This document shows, piece after piece, positions 52,064 to 61,527 of a DNA stretch of 64,000 bases (position 1 is its first letter; every line of letters starts with the position of its first letter). Location of the stretch: contig CAWIYZ010000035.1 in NCBI GenBank assembly GCA_963840425.1, forward strand, positions 124,001-188,000. The letters run 5' to 3'. Under the pieces are notes generated by a model. The model did no database searches and had not been told where the DNA came from. It worked only from the letters and a program-made list of their open reading frames with translations. This stretch comes from CADEFX01 sp963840425 (GTDB lineage Bacteria; Pseudomonadota; Alphaproteobacteria; Rhizobiales; Hyphomicrobiaceae). A program made the position numbers and the translations under genes.

Positions 52064-52567
52064 GACAAGCCCCCTAGCACTACAACAATGGCAACAAAGC
52101 AACGGCGTTAACGAACTGTCTATCCCTATCCGCCGCTTACGCATTTTCGGTTTTGCTCATGTTGTTCTGCCGCAACAGCCCGCAAAGCTGTGCCTCGAAC
52201 CGCAAGCGATCATGAAGCCGTTAAAATCGCTGGGAAAATGCCGCGAACAGAAACGGTTTCGATGAGGAATGGGCGAAAAACTCAAATCGAAGAAAACAAC
52301 TGATAATACAGGCTGTTGAAAAGATCGGCTCAGCGGCTGTAGTGACAAATATGTCTAAGCATCTGTCATTCCGCGCCGCAGTGTGTGCGGGCGGACCATT
52401 GGGGCTGAGACACGAACTCCGCACGTTTGCGGGCGAGCACGCCAAGAGCAGTTAGACGTTCGCAGATCGGCACGCCTAGCGCCAGCAGCTCGCAACGGCC
52501 AGTTGAAATCTCCGGGCCGACGCTGCGGCGGCCGATCAAGCGTGCCGAAGTCGCACAGCTCCTTCGC
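52064..52567. other. 504-bp intergenic region, no gene recognised
   Basis: This lies between the WDRDRD protein start and the RidA stop, both on the minus strand. It is more AT-rich than its surroundings, especially 52130-52350. Frames are short and without recognisable products. It should contain the promoter of the WDRDRD gene and any RidA terminator, but I see no clear motif of either. Confidence 0.55.
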
Positions 52568-52945
52568 TTAGCCTAGGTAGGCCTGGCATTCGATCTCGAC
52601 CTTCATGCGTGGATCGACCAGTCCCTTCACTTCCACCAGAGTTGATGCCGGCCGATTGGCGCCAAAATAGGCGATGCGACGCGGGTTGATCAGCGGCCGT
52701 TCCTTGATGTCGGTCATGAACACCTGCACCTTGGTGACGTGCTCGGGGCCTGCGCCCGCCGCCTTCAGACACTGGTCCATCACGTCGATGGCGATATCGA
52801 ACTGCGCTGCGGTGTCGCCTGGAATCTTGCCGTCCGCCGTCATGCCGACGATGCCGGACACCCATACTATCGGGCCCGCCTTGACCACGTGGCAGTAGTG
52901 GCTCACCGGCTCCATGATCCCGGGCAGCATGATGCGTTCAATCAT
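52568..52945 (-). CDS. RidA family protein
   Basis: 125-aa member of the RidA/YjgF/UK114 family, which hydrolyses reactive enamines and imines or acts in related degradation pathways. The fold is clear from IVWVSGIVGMTADGKIPGDT, VTKVQVFMTDI and the C-terminal VEIECQAYLG. The usual Arg of RidA (VRAEV-type strand) lies in a diverged segment (DPRMKVEIEC), so imine deaminase activity is uncertain. AGGAGG 8 bp upstream marks the ATG at 52945. Divergent from DUF169, 132 bp away. Confidence 0.87.
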   Translation of the reverse strand: MIERIMLPGIMEPVSHYCHVVKAGPIVWVSGIVGMTADGKIPGDTAAQFDIAIDVMDQCLKAAGAGPEHVTKVQVFMTDIKERPLINPRRIAYFGANRPASTLVEVKGLVDPRMKVEIECQAYLG

Positions 52946-53077
52946 GGCGATGTCCTCCTGCTGGTATCCACTGCGCCGACATTAATGCATCGATCGGCTG
53001 CCTGTCAGGCCTGCGCGATTGACGCCAGCGCAGCTTGCAGCAACCCTGTGCCCGTACCATCGCCGGAGGCTGCTGCT

Positions 53078-53863
53078 ATGCCGCTCGACCTGCCGAAGCT
53101 CGCTGCTGATCTGGAGCGCCTGCTCAAATTGCGCTCGATCCCGTTCGGCATGAAGCTGTTCGAGGACAAGGCCGAGATGGAGGCCATCCCGCGCATCCGC
53201 CGCCCCAAGGCCGTGCACACGCTGGATCAGGTCGTGGCCCAGGCCTCGCGTCTCGGCTGGACCGTCGGCGTCACGTCCGAGGATCTCGTTGGTGCGCAGT
53301 GCCGCGCCGTGGTCGGCCTCGGCACGGCCAAGGATGCGAAATGGCAATCAGGCCAGCACATGGTGGGCGTTTGGTTTTCCGAGCTCGAAGATGCCCGTGC
53401 ACATCAGGCCGCCATGCACTGCGTGCCCGACGGCAGATATCAAGCACTCGCCATCGCTCCGCTCGCTTCGGGCCGCCTCGAGCCACCCGATATTGCCCTC
53501 TTCTACGCAACGCCCGGCGCCATGATGTATTTCATCAACGGCCTGCAATGGGCCGGTTACAAGAAATTCGATTGGGGCGTGGTGGGAGAAAGTGCCTGCG
53601 CCGATAGTTGGGGGCGGGCGCTGACGAAGCGTGAGCCCTCGCTGTCGATCCCCTGCTTCGCCGAACGCCGTTATGGCGGCGTGCTCGATGACGAGATGCT
53701 GATGGCGCTGCCGCCGGACCAGCTCGAAAAGGCCATCGCGGGAATGGAAACGCTGGCGCGCAATGGCTTCCGCTACCCCTTCCCGCAGTACGGCATCCAG
53801 AACGACGTGCGCGACGGCATGGCGCGCAGCTATCCGGACCGAAAGCCGCCTCCAGCTAGCTAG
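53078..53863 (+). CDS. DUF169 domain protein
   Basis: 261 aa. It contains the DUF169 pattern: LKLRSIPFGMKLFED, CRAVVGLGTAKD, RLEPPDIALFYATPGAMMYFINGLQW and a late FAERRYGG. The four or so conserved cysteines typical of the family are partly kept (AQCRA, MHCVP, SACADSW, SIPCF), hinting at metal binding. Function unknown. The frame is open to 52739, but GGAGG 8 bp before the ATG at 53078 sets the start. The TAG stop (53861-53863) falls within the first CTAG of palindromic element A3. Confidence 0.85.
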   Translation: MPLDLPKLAADLERLLKLRSIPFGMKLFEDKAEMEAIPRIRRPKAVHTLDQVVAQASRLGWTVGVTSEDLVGAQCRAVVGLGTAKDAKWQSGQHMVGVWFSELEDARAHQAAMHCVPDGRYQALAIAPLASGRLEPPDIALFYATPGAMMYFINGLQWAGYKKFDWGVVGESACADSWGRALTKREPSLSIPCFAERRYGGVLDDEMLMALPPDQLEKAIAGMETLARNGFRYPFPQYGIQNDVRDGMARSYPDRKPPPAS

Positions 53864-53933
53864 TGTCCCGATCGCGAAGTTCGTCGGACTTCGCGGCAAT
53901 CACTGAATGAACTTCGATATCGAAAGGACACTA
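53860..53933 (+). repeat. Palindromic element A3 (solo)
   Basis: 74 bp, same arrangement as A2. The left arm is CTAGTGTCCCGATCGCGAAG..., the centre contains TTCGCGGCAA, and the right arm ends TATCGAAAGGACACTAA. It is more decayed than A1 and A2: one end base differs and the right arm has several mismatches. No B element or recognisable spacer follows, so it is a solo copy. Its left end begins in CTAGCTAG and provides the DUF169 stop codon. Confidence 0.88.
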
Positions 53934-54085
53934 AGGCGTGTACTCAATTTGTATGGACCGTCCTGAGGGTGGCCAGGATAGTTGAGCCCTCGTCTGTTGC
54001 CGGGTGTACACGGAAACGCTGTGGCTACCCACACAACCCTTGGACCAGCACGCTCTGCCAACGTGCTGGTCTCGGGAGCGTGTGA

Positions 54086-54535
54086 TCAGAGTTTGGTGGA
54101 TGAGCGAGCCAAAAGCTTCCAGTCAGTGCCCTGTTTTTGCCAGTTCATAAGAATGTGGAGATTGGTGGCGTTCTTCTTGCCATCGGGCACAGTCTCGCTT
54201 TCGCCCACCCAGTGGAACCGTACGATCGCGACTGTGCCAACCACCTGAATTTTTGGGTTGTTGTAGGCAAGAGACAGAAATTTCGACTTTCCGCTCGTAG
54301 CGTTCGCAATGAAGGCTGCCTTGTCCTCGACGCGACCATCCGAATGGCTGTAGCTGAGCTCGGGCGCGCAGAGGGCGTCGAATGCCTTAGCGTCCGCCGC
54401 GACTTGGGCTGAGCGAAAGGCTTCGACGTTTTTCGCGACGGCGTCTTCGTCAGCTGAGCCTGCCAAAACGGGGATGCCCCCCAAGAAGCCAACGGCAACC
54501 GCTGACCAAGCAAAATAACGACGATTGATCTTCAT
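54086..54535 (-). CDS. Exported NTF2-like (DUF4440/SnoaL) protein
   Basis: 149 aa. The N-terminus MKINRRYFAWSAVAVGFLGG has an Arg pair before a hydrophobic stretch, a probable signal peptide with cleavage near LAGSA. The mature part follows the NTF2-like cone fold: helix NVEAFRSAQVAADAKAFDAL, strand LSYSHSDGRVEDKAAFIA, and C-terminal NLHILMNWQKQGTDWKLLAR. Such proteins are ligand-binding or isomerase-like; role unknown. The 222-bp gap to DUF169 holds A3, and the 290 bp upstream (54536-54825) show nothing recognisable. Confidence 0.85.
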   Translation of the reverse strand: MKINRRYFAWSAVAVGFLGGIPVLAGSADEDAVAKNVEAFRSAQVAADAKAFDALCAPELSYSHSDGRVEDKAAFIANATSGKSKFLSLAYNNPKIQVVGTVAIVRFHWVGESETVPDGKKNATNLHILMNWQKQGTDWKLLARSSTKL

Positions 54536-54825
54536 GGTTTCCTCCGTTTTTTTCTACTTTGAACCAGCGTTGTCCAACTACTCTCGTGTAGTCGATCTAG
54601 TGGTACACCAACATTGTGTTGCCGCAAGGCCGGGAGACCACGGCGATTTTCGCACGGGTGTCGGCCTGATGAGCGCCATGTCAATTGGGTCGCTGTTCCT
54701 CTGCTGCACAACCGCTCAATGCGGGACCGCTTTGGTCCGATGCCCTGAACGTGGCGGGCGTGGCCCTGCTGTGGCGGCGGCGAGCGAGGCCGGTGGCGGC
54801 TTGGCGGTCAGCTTGGCGATCTGGC

Positions 54826-55269
54826 CTAGCGGCGGTACTGCACGAACGGAGACTTCGTCGCCATCTGGTCGTAAAGGCCGCGCGCGCGGTAGTTGAACTC
54901 CTGCGTCGTCCAATAGGTACGCGTGCACTGGCGCGCTTCGGCCTCCTGATAGACGGCCTCGATCAGCTTGCGGCCGACGCCCTTGGCGCGCAGCGTCGGC
55001 TCCACGAACAAATCCTCCAGGTAGCAGTACCAAGTCGGTGACCACGTGGAGCGGTGGAACAGCACGTGCGCAATGCCGATCGGCTTGTCGCTGTCGTCCA
55101 CGGCTACATAGCCGATGTGCACGCCTTCCACCCCCGACAACAGCCGCGCCCACGTGACCTCGATGACATCATCGGGGACAGTCGCCTTGTAGAATTCGAT
55201 ATAGGCCTTGAACAGCGGCAGCCACGCTGCCTTGTCCTTCGCTTCCAGCCGACGCACACGAACGGTCAT
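54826..55269 (-). CDS. GNAT family N-acetyltransferase
   Basis: 147 aa. The acetyl-CoA-binding motif A is seen as LEDLFVEPTLRAKGVGRKLIEAV (R-x-x-G-x-G type). WTTQEFNYRARGLYDQM forms motif B with the Tyr often used as a general acid. Related small acetyltransferases act on amines, amino acids or antibiotics; substrate unknown. ATG at 55269, 30 bp after the mgtE stop region on the same strand, so possibly co-transcribed with mgtE. Confidence 0.88.
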   Translation of the reverse strand: MTVRVRRLEAKDKAAWLPLFKAYIEFYKATVPDDVIEVTWARLLSGVEGVHIGYVAVDDSDKPIGIAHVLFHRSTWSPTWYCYLEDLFVEPTLRAKGVGRKLIEAVYQEAEARQCTRTYWTTQEFNYRARGLYDQMATKSPFVQYRR

Positions 55270-55299
55270 TAGCAGCTCCCCCCTGGCAGAATTCGGCGG

Positions 55300-56673
55300 T
55301 CATAGCAGAAATATGGTGGCGAGCCCGAGAAAGGCGAAAAAACCGACCACGTCGGTCACCGTCGTGACGAACACGCCGGAAGCCACTGCCGGATCGAAGC
55401 CATGCCGTGCCAGCGCGAGAGGGATAAGGATGCCGGCGAGGGCGGCTGCCAGCAGATTGACGATGATGGCTGCTGCGATCACGAGCCCCAGCTTACCCGT
55501 GCCGAACACAACCAGCACGACGAGCGATAGGATCAGGGCAAACAGCAGCCCGTTGATCAGGCCGACCGCAGCTTCGCGCAAGATGACGCGGCGCGCGTTG
55601 ACCGGGCCCAGCTCCCGCGTCGCCAACGCGCGCACGGCCACCGCCATGGTCTGCGTGGCGGCATTGCCGCCCATGGACGCCACGATCGGCATGAGAACGG
55701 CGAGCGCTACCATCTGCTCGATCGAGGCGTCGAACAGCTTGATCACAGAGGCCGAGAGCATGGCGGTTGCCAGATTGAGCAACAGCCACACGATGCGGCT
55801 GCGCACGGTGTTGACGACCGAGTCGGCGATGCTCTCATCGCCTACACCGGCAAGCCGCCGCAGGTCCTCCTCGGCTTCCTCCTCGATCACCTCGACCACG
55901 TCATCGACCGTCGCGACGCCGACGAGCCGCTTGTTCTCGTCCACCACCGGCGCCGATTTTAGGTCATAGCGCTCGAACTCGCGCGCCATTTCCTCCTGAT
56001 CCGCTGTTGCCGGGATGACGTGCTTCTCGTCATTCATGATGCCGTCGATCTGCACGTGCCGCTTGGTGCGCAACAGTCGCGACAGGTCCACGCTGCCCAG
56101 CACGCGATAGGCCGGATCGACGACAAAAATATCGGAAAACGTGTCGGGCAGATCCTCCGTCTCACGCATGTGGTCGATCACCTGCCCCACGGTCCAGAAC
56201 GGCGGCACCGCCACGAAGTCCGTCTGCATGAGACGGCCGGCGGTCTGCTCCGGATACTCGAGATTGCGCTGGAGGGCGGCGCGATCGCTCCAAGGCATGC
56301 GCGCCAGGAGATCCTGCTTCTCGCGCTCCTCCAGGCCCTCCATGACGTAGGCGGCATCGTCGGTCTCGAGCTCGGCGACGGCCCTGGCCAGCAGCTCCTT
56401 GGGCAGCGCTTCGGAAAGCTGATCGCGGACGGTCTCGTCCAGCTCGGAGAGGACCTCGAAATCGAGGCCGGGTCCCAGGGCCTGGACCAGCTCGATGCGT
56501 TCCCCGGGGGCCAGCAGCTCGATCAGGTCGGCAAGGTCCGGCGCCCGCAACCCGCCGGCGAGGCTCCGCACCAGAGCCACGTCCTTGGCCGTCAGCGCCG
56601 ACGATACGGCTTCCACCAGCTCGGCCGCGGTGCCGCCGCCTCCAGAACGGTGCTCCTCGGCCGGCTCCTGCAT
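55300..56673 (-). CDS. mgtE: Magnesium transporter MgtE
   Basis: Mg2+-gated Mg2+ channel of the inner membrane, 457 aa. An N-terminal superhelical domain (about 10-130) is followed by two CBS domains (LMQTDFVAVPPFWTVGQVID and IMNDEKHVIPATADQEEMA) and a plug helix. Five membrane helices follow, with the pore motif IVASMGGNAATQTMAVAVRAL. When cytoplasmic Mg2+ is high, the N and CBS domains close the pore. The frame is open to 56832; the ATG at 56673 is chosen because the upstream part has no coding character. Divergent from the deacetylase pair. Confidence 0.95.
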   Translation of the reverse strand: MQEPAEEHRSGGGGTAAELVEAVSSALTAKDVALVRSLAGGLRAPDLADLIELLAPGERIELVQALGPGLDFEVLSELDETVRDQLSEALPKELLARAVAELETDDAAYVMEGLEEREKQDLLARMPWSDRAALQRNLEYPEQTAGRLMQTDFVAVPPFWTVGQVIDHMRETEDLPDTFSDIFVVDPAYRVLGSVDLSRLLRTKRHVQIDGIMNDEKHVIPATADQEEMAREFERYDLKSAPVVDENKRLVGVATVDDVVEVIEEEAEEDLRRLAGVGDESIADSVVNTVRSRIVWLLLNLATAMLSASVIKLFDASIEQMVALAVLMPIVASMGGNAATQTMAVAVRALATRELGPVNARRVILREAAVGLINGLLFALILSLVVLVVFGTGKLGLVIAAAIIVNLLAAALAGILIPLALARHGFDPAVASGVFVTTVTDVVGFFAFLGLATIFLL

Positions 56674-56954
56674 CCGCGCCACCTGTGCTGGTTTGATTCT
56701 TGAACTGGACGCGCGCCAGCGCTCTCGGAGAGAGTTGCACGGCGCCCAAGCGCATAACACAGCCGTCCACGTCCGGCACGCCCCTCTTGCAACGGCCGGG
56801 GCCAACTTACCCCCCAAAACCTTCGGCGGCACGCAGCCGCATTGCGTCCAGCCACAATGGCCCCCTAGTATCCGCGCTCTTCAAGGGCCGGCCCTGGGGC
56901 AATGGCTGGGACGGACATGCGCGGGCGGGCACCCGCGGACGGACGGGGAGAGGG

Positions 56955-57950
56955 ATGCGCGCGGCACTTTTCACAGGGCTCGCCGGCCTGCTGGTTACGG
57001 CTGCTGTTTGGGCCGGCGCGCAGGCGCAGGCGCCAGCGTCGTGCCAGGCTGGCCCCGACGCGCTTGGCGTCAGCCGTACCCTGGATGTGGATGCCGTGCA
57101 GGGTCCGCGATTCGGAAACAACCAGTATTCCGACCGCCATATCCTGCGCGAAGGCGAGGTCATTCTTACGTTCGATGACGGTCCGCACCCCGTCTACACG
57201 CGAACGGTCCTCGAGGCGCTGGAGGCGCACTGCACGCGAGCGACATTCTTCATGGTCGGCTTCCGCGCCTTCGGGCAGTCGGCGCTGGTGCGCGAAATGG
57301 CTAGGCGCGGGCACACCATCGCCACGCATACCTGGTCGCACCAAGACTTGGCCAAGCTCGATCCGGTTGCCGCCAAAGGCGAGATCGAGCTCGGCATCAG
57401 TGCCGTGCAACGCGCTCTAGGCGCGCCAGCCGCACCGTTCTTCCGCTTTCCGTATCTCAGCGACCCGAGCGCCATGCGGGCCCACCTCAAGGCGCGCAAT
57501 ACCGGCATCTTCTCGATCGATGTCGACGCCTACGACTACCGCACACGGAGCCCCACGGCTGTCGTGCGCAATGTCATGCTGCAGCTCGAGTCGAAGCGCA
57601 AAGGCATCATCCTGTTCCACGACATCCAAGCATCCACGGCAGGCGCTATCAAGACGATGCTGGCCGAGCTCAAGGCCCGCGGCTACAAGGTCGTCCACCT
57701 GCGACCCACCCAGGGCCAGGTGACGGTGGCCGAGTACGATACGCGCATCGATCGCGACTATGCGAATCGCAAGATCGCCTATCTGCCCGTCGCCCAGCGC
57801 GGGGTCTTCTCATCGGCGTGGGAGGCCAGCGTTGCGCCCAACACGCCAAGCAACATCAATGGCGTTGGCCTTACACCATCGGCGTCGGGCCGCGCGACCC
57901 AGCGCGCCGCCGAGGACGATTGGCGCCGTGGTATTTTCAGCGGTCGCTGA
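56955..57950 (+). CDS. Polysaccharide deacetylase (NodB domain) 1
   Basis: 331-aa exported enzyme, probably removing acetyl groups from N-acetylated sugars. Signal peptide at about 1-24 (ends GAQAQA). NodB motif 1 is TFDDGP (72-77), with the catalytic base and metal Asp. Motif 2 is HTWSH (125-129), with two metal histidines. Motif 3 is FFRFPYLSD, and the last active-site His is in IILFHDI. The C-terminal 70 residues are extra and polar. GGAGAGGG before the ATG at 56955 sets the start. A close paralogue follows 161 bp downstream. Confidence 0.92.
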   Translation: MRAALFTGLAGLLVTAAVWAGAQAQAPASCQAGPDALGVSRTLDVDAVQGPRFGNNQYSDRHILREGEVILTFDDGPHPVYTRTVLEALEAHCTRATFFMVGFRAFGQSALVREMARRGHTIATHTWSHQDLAKLDPVAAKGEIELGISAVQRALGAPAAPFFRFPYLSDPSAMRAHLKARNTGIFSIDVDAYDYRTRSPTAVVRNVMLQLESKRKGIILFHDIQASTAGAIKTMLAELKARGYKVVHLRPTQGQVTVAEYDTRIDRDYANRKIAYLPVAQRGVFSSAWEASVAPNTPSNINGVGLTPSASGRATQRAAEDDWRRGIFSGR

Positions 57951-58111
57951 GATTTGCCCTACCTGCTCGGCTAGACCGATGTTGCGGCGTCCCAGCCACA
58001 GGGCGCGCAATTCCGCCCTAGTGTGTAGCGCAGCGCTTGCGGCGGGCGCCCGAACCGACCCACTACTGCACCCCAGTTGCATCTGGCGAAACGCAGTCTC
58101 GGGGGATTGGG

Positions 58112-59272
58112 ATGTCATCGTCACCGGCGGCACTGGTCGCTGCCCTTGTGCTGGCCACGCTCACAGCTACTCCCGTCGCTGCAGCCTGCCCGGAGCCTAC
58201 CACGGCGCTCGGCGTCGCGCGCGTTGTCGAGATCGATGCGGCCGGTGGTCCGATCTTCGGCGCTATGACGTCCCAGGCACGCGAGGCTCGGTTTCTGGGA
58301 CCGAAAGAGGTAGTGCTCACCTTCGACGACGGGCCCATGCCCGGCATCACACGCTCGATCCTCGACACGCTCGACCGGTTCTGCACCAAGGCCACGTTCT
58401 TCTCTGTCGGCCGCATGGCCATCGCCCATCCAGCCTTGGTGCGCGAGGTTCTCGGCCGCGGACACACACTCGGCACGCACACCTGGTCGCATCCGATGAA
58501 CCTGCCGCGCCTGTCGCCGGAGCGTGCGCGCGACCAGATCGACAGCGGGTTCGCTGCCGTGGCGCTCGCGGCCGGCGCGCCGATCGCGCCATTTTTCCGC
58601 TTCCCAGGGCTCAGTGACTCGCCCGTGCTGCTCGATCACCTACAACGGCGCGGCATAGCCGCCTTCACCGTCGATGTCGTGTCCAACGATTCTTACATTG
58701 CCGATCCCGGCCACCTCGTCGCACGCACACTCGCGCATGCACAGGCGGAGAACGGGGGCATTCTCCTATTTCATGACATCAAGCATGTTACGGCGCGGGC
58801 CCTGCCGACTATCTTGCGCGAGCTGAGAGCCCGCGGTTTTTCTGTGGTGCATATGCGCGCCAAAAACTCCTACGTGCCCGACGAACGAAGTGTCACAGCC
58901 ATCCGCGATCACGTGCAGCGCACGACGCGTGGAACCGGCCCCGGACTGTTGGCTGTAACTGCCGGCTTATCGGCGTCGATAAATCCCGCCCCCGCCCCGC
59001 TTGGCATTGCGGGAAGCACACGAACTGCATCTGTTGGCGAGCCGCCCGTGACATCGCTCGCACCCGCGCCGCGGGATCGGCTGGTGAAAACGCGTCCGAG
59101 CGCTGTGGCCTCGGACGCAACGCAGCACCAACCTGTCGTGACGGTGTCGCAGCCAGCCGCGACGAACGGTGCGGTTACGCCTCGGCATCGCGCTGAGCGT
59201 GCAGCTCCTGACACACCTCTCGATGCGTGGTCCGCGGGATGGCGTCGGTTCATGCAGAACACGGGAGGATAA
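58112..59272 (+). CDS. Polysaccharide deacetylase (NodB domain) 2
   Basis: 386-aa paralogue of the gene before it. Signal peptide ends near VAAA (about 25). Motifs are TFDDGP (70-75), HTWSH, FFRFPGLSD and ILLFHDI. The shared DALGV/TALGVAR-type N-terminal stretch before the catalytic domain shows recent tandem duplication. Unlike its neighbour it carries a Pro/Ala/Thr/Ser-rich tail of about 110 residues, which may tether it to the envelope. It lies 40 bp upstream of the ABC exporter permease, placing it in the polysaccharide locus. Confidence 0.91.
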   Translation: MSSSPAALVAALVLATLTATPVAAACPEPTTALGVARVVEIDAAGGPIFGAMTSQAREARFLGPKEVVLTFDDGPMPGITRSILDTLDRFCTKATFFSVGRMAIAHPALVREVLGRGHTLGTHTWSHPMNLPRLSPERARDQIDSGFAAVALAAGAPIAPFFRFPGLSDSPVLLDHLQRRGIAAFTVDVVSNDSYIADPGHLVARTLAHAQAENGGILLFHDIKHVTARALPTILRELRARGFSVVHMRAKNSYVPDERSVTAIRDHVQRTTRGTGPGLLAVTAGLSASINPAPAPLGIAGSTRTASVGEPPVTSLAPAPRDRLVKTRPSAVASDATQHQPVVTVSQPAATNGAVTPRHRAERAAPDTPLDAWSAGWRRFMQNTGG

Positions 59273-59312
59273 TACGACGGCCCTCGACAAACCTGATCGC
59301 CAGAGAGGACAG

Positions 59313-60144
59313 TTGCACAGCATATCGTCAGCCGCCGCCTGGTTTGGGGCTCTGGCACGTTTCGGGCCACGCCTCTCACTGATCCGCAGCCTGATTGCGC
59401 GCGATATCACGAGCCGCTACCGCGGCTCGATGCTCGGCGTCCTGTGGTCGCTGGTGACGCCGCTTTGCATGCTGGCCATCTACAGTTTCGTCTTTGGCTC
59501 GATCCTCGGCACGCGCTGGAACGGCGGCAACGACCAAGCAGGCATGGCCGGCTTCGCGATCATTCTTTTTGTCGGCCTCATCGTTTTCCAGCTGTTCTCC
59601 GAGGTGGTCACACGCGCGCCGACGCTGGTGCTGTCGAACGTCAACTACGTCAAGAAAGTCGTCTTTCCGCTCGAGATCCTTCCCGTCGTGGCCGTCGGCT
59701 CCGCGCTGTTTCATCTGTCGGTCAGTCTGGTGGCCCTGTTCGCCTTCATGCTTTGGATCATGGGGCATATTCCGCCCACCGCGAGTGCTTCTGCCGATCG
59801 TGCTGGCGCCGTTCGTCCTGGTCATTCTCGGACTAGGCTGGTTCTTCGCCTCCCTTGGCGTCTACTTGCGCGACATCGCGCAGCTTCTCGGCACCGCGGT
59901 CACCGCGCTCATGTTCCTGTCGCCGACTTTCTTCCCGTCCTCCGCTCTGCCGGAGTGGATCAGGCCATGGCTCATGCTGAACCCGCTGACCTTGCCGATC
60001 GAGCAGGCGCGCGCGGTGCTGATTTGGGGCAACCTGCCGGACCTCGCGGCGCTCGGGCTTTACGGCATCGTTGGCCTCGTTATCGCGGCAGCGGGCTTTT
60101 TCTGGTTCCAGACGACACGCAAAGGCTTTGCCGATGTCCTCTGA
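59313..60144 (+). CDS. Polysaccharide ABC exporter permease (Wzm-like; +1 frameshift)
   Basis: ABC-2 type permease of about 276 aa after correction, forming the membrane channel for lipid-linked polysaccharide. The N-terminal part is typical: LIARDITSRYRGSMLGVLWS, then MLAIYSFVFGSILGTRW. After LWIMGHIPPT the frame breaks. The remainder (RVLLPIVLAPFVLVILGLGW, then YLRDIAQLLGTAVTALMFLS, ending FADVL) is one frame over and stops at 60144. An extra G at about 59781 explains this. The start is uncertain; a TTG at 59313 behind AGAGAGG is the best candidate. It overlaps wzt by 11 bp. Confidence 0.88.
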
Positions 60145-61527
60145 CGGCATCGCCATTCGCGTGCGCGACGTCTCCAAGCACTATTTCCTCTACACGCGTC
60201 CAGAGGACCGGCTGAAGCAGTCGATCGTGCCGCGCCTGCAGCGCCTCGCCGGCCGCACGCCCGCCAAGTACTACCGGGATTTCGCGGCGCTGAACGGAGT
60301 GTCGTTCGACGTGCGCCGCGGTGAAACGGTTGGCATCATCGGCCGCAACGGCTCGGGCAAGTCGACTCTCCTGCAGATCATCTGCGGCACGCTGCAGCCC
60401 ACAAGTGGCACGGTCGAGGTCAACGGCCGCATCGCCGCCCTGCTCGAGCTCGGCGCCGGCTTCAATCCGGACTTCACCGGCCGCGAGAACGTCTACCTCA
60501 ACGCCGCCATTCTCGGTCTCGCCAGGTCCGAGATCGACCAGCGCTTCGACGCCATCGCCCGCTTCGCCGACATTGGCGAGTTCATCGACCAGCCGGTCAA
60601 GACCTACTCCAGCGGCATGTATGTGCGGCTGGCCTTCGCCACCGCCATCAACGTCGACCCCGACATCCTGGTGGTGGACGAGGCGCTGGCGGTGGGCGAC
60701 GAGGCCTTCCAGCGCAAATGCTTCGCGCGCATCGAGGAGATCCAGGCAAAGGGCGGCACCATCCTGTTCGTGAGCCACGCAGCGCAGACCATCGTGCAAC
60801 TGTGCTCGCGCGCACTGCTGCTCGACGGCGGCGAGTTGCTGCTCGAGGGGCGTCCGAAGATGGTGACGAATATCTATCAGCGCCTCGCCAACTTGGGTGG
60901 GCCTGCGGCAGCCGATTTGCGCGAGCAGATTTTGCTCGCAAAAGAACCCAATTGCTCGGTAGATGGCATCGAACCCGCTTCACCTCCGCCATCAAAGGAT
61001 GCCCGACAACTCATATCGACGCGGCTTCCAATGCAGTTCGAGACCTTTGATGCGAGCCTGGTGGCCCCGCTCATTGTAGTGAACGAGCCGTGCGGCGCCA
61101 CCCTACGCGGCATCCGCATCGAGATGGACAGCGGCTCCCCTGTCAACGTCCTCGACAGTGGCCGACATTACAATCTTTGCTACTCAGTTGACTTCCAGGA
61201 GGACGCACTAAATGTCGGCTTCGGCATGGGAATTCGCGTTGCATCGGGAGTGAAGATCTTTGGCGCTGCCACCAGTCAAAACCCCTTTCACGTGGTGCGC
61301 CACGTCGCTGCCGGCCGCACCTACCATGTGCGCTTTCGGTTCGAGTGCCTGCTAATGCCTGGCACATATTTCGTGAACGTAGGTGTCAAGGGGTCGGTTG
61401 GGGCACACCCAAATTCCTGCACCGAGTGCAGGATGCGTTGGCGTTCCGGGTTCCTGCGTCGGAAGCATCAGTATCCAACGGGTTTGTCGATGCCAAGATC
61501 GTTCCCACTCTCATTGCCGAAGACTGA
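60134..61527 (+). CDS. Polysaccharide ABC exporter ATPase (Wzt-like; frameshift near 3' end)
   Basis: About 464 aa after correction. The N-terminal ABC domain has Walker A GRNGSGKST (70-78), the Wzt-type signature YSSGMYVRLAFA and Walker B ILVVDEALAVGD. The C-terminal domain (about 300-464) resembles the Wzt carbohydrate-binding sandwich that checks the glycan before export. In the frame as given, the sequence loses sense after VGVKGSVG. One G missing from the run at 61400-61403 restores TPKFLHRVQDALAFRVP and a stop at 61527. Uncorrected, the frame ends at 61561. Either way the 3' end overlaps the facing sulfotransferase. Confidence 0.88.

Noticed and set aside
61345..61527. Short separate gene after wzt
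   Set aside because: Its sequence (KFLHRVQDALAFRVP) is the expected end of the Wzt C-terminal domain, so it is the frameshifted tail of wzt and not a new gene.
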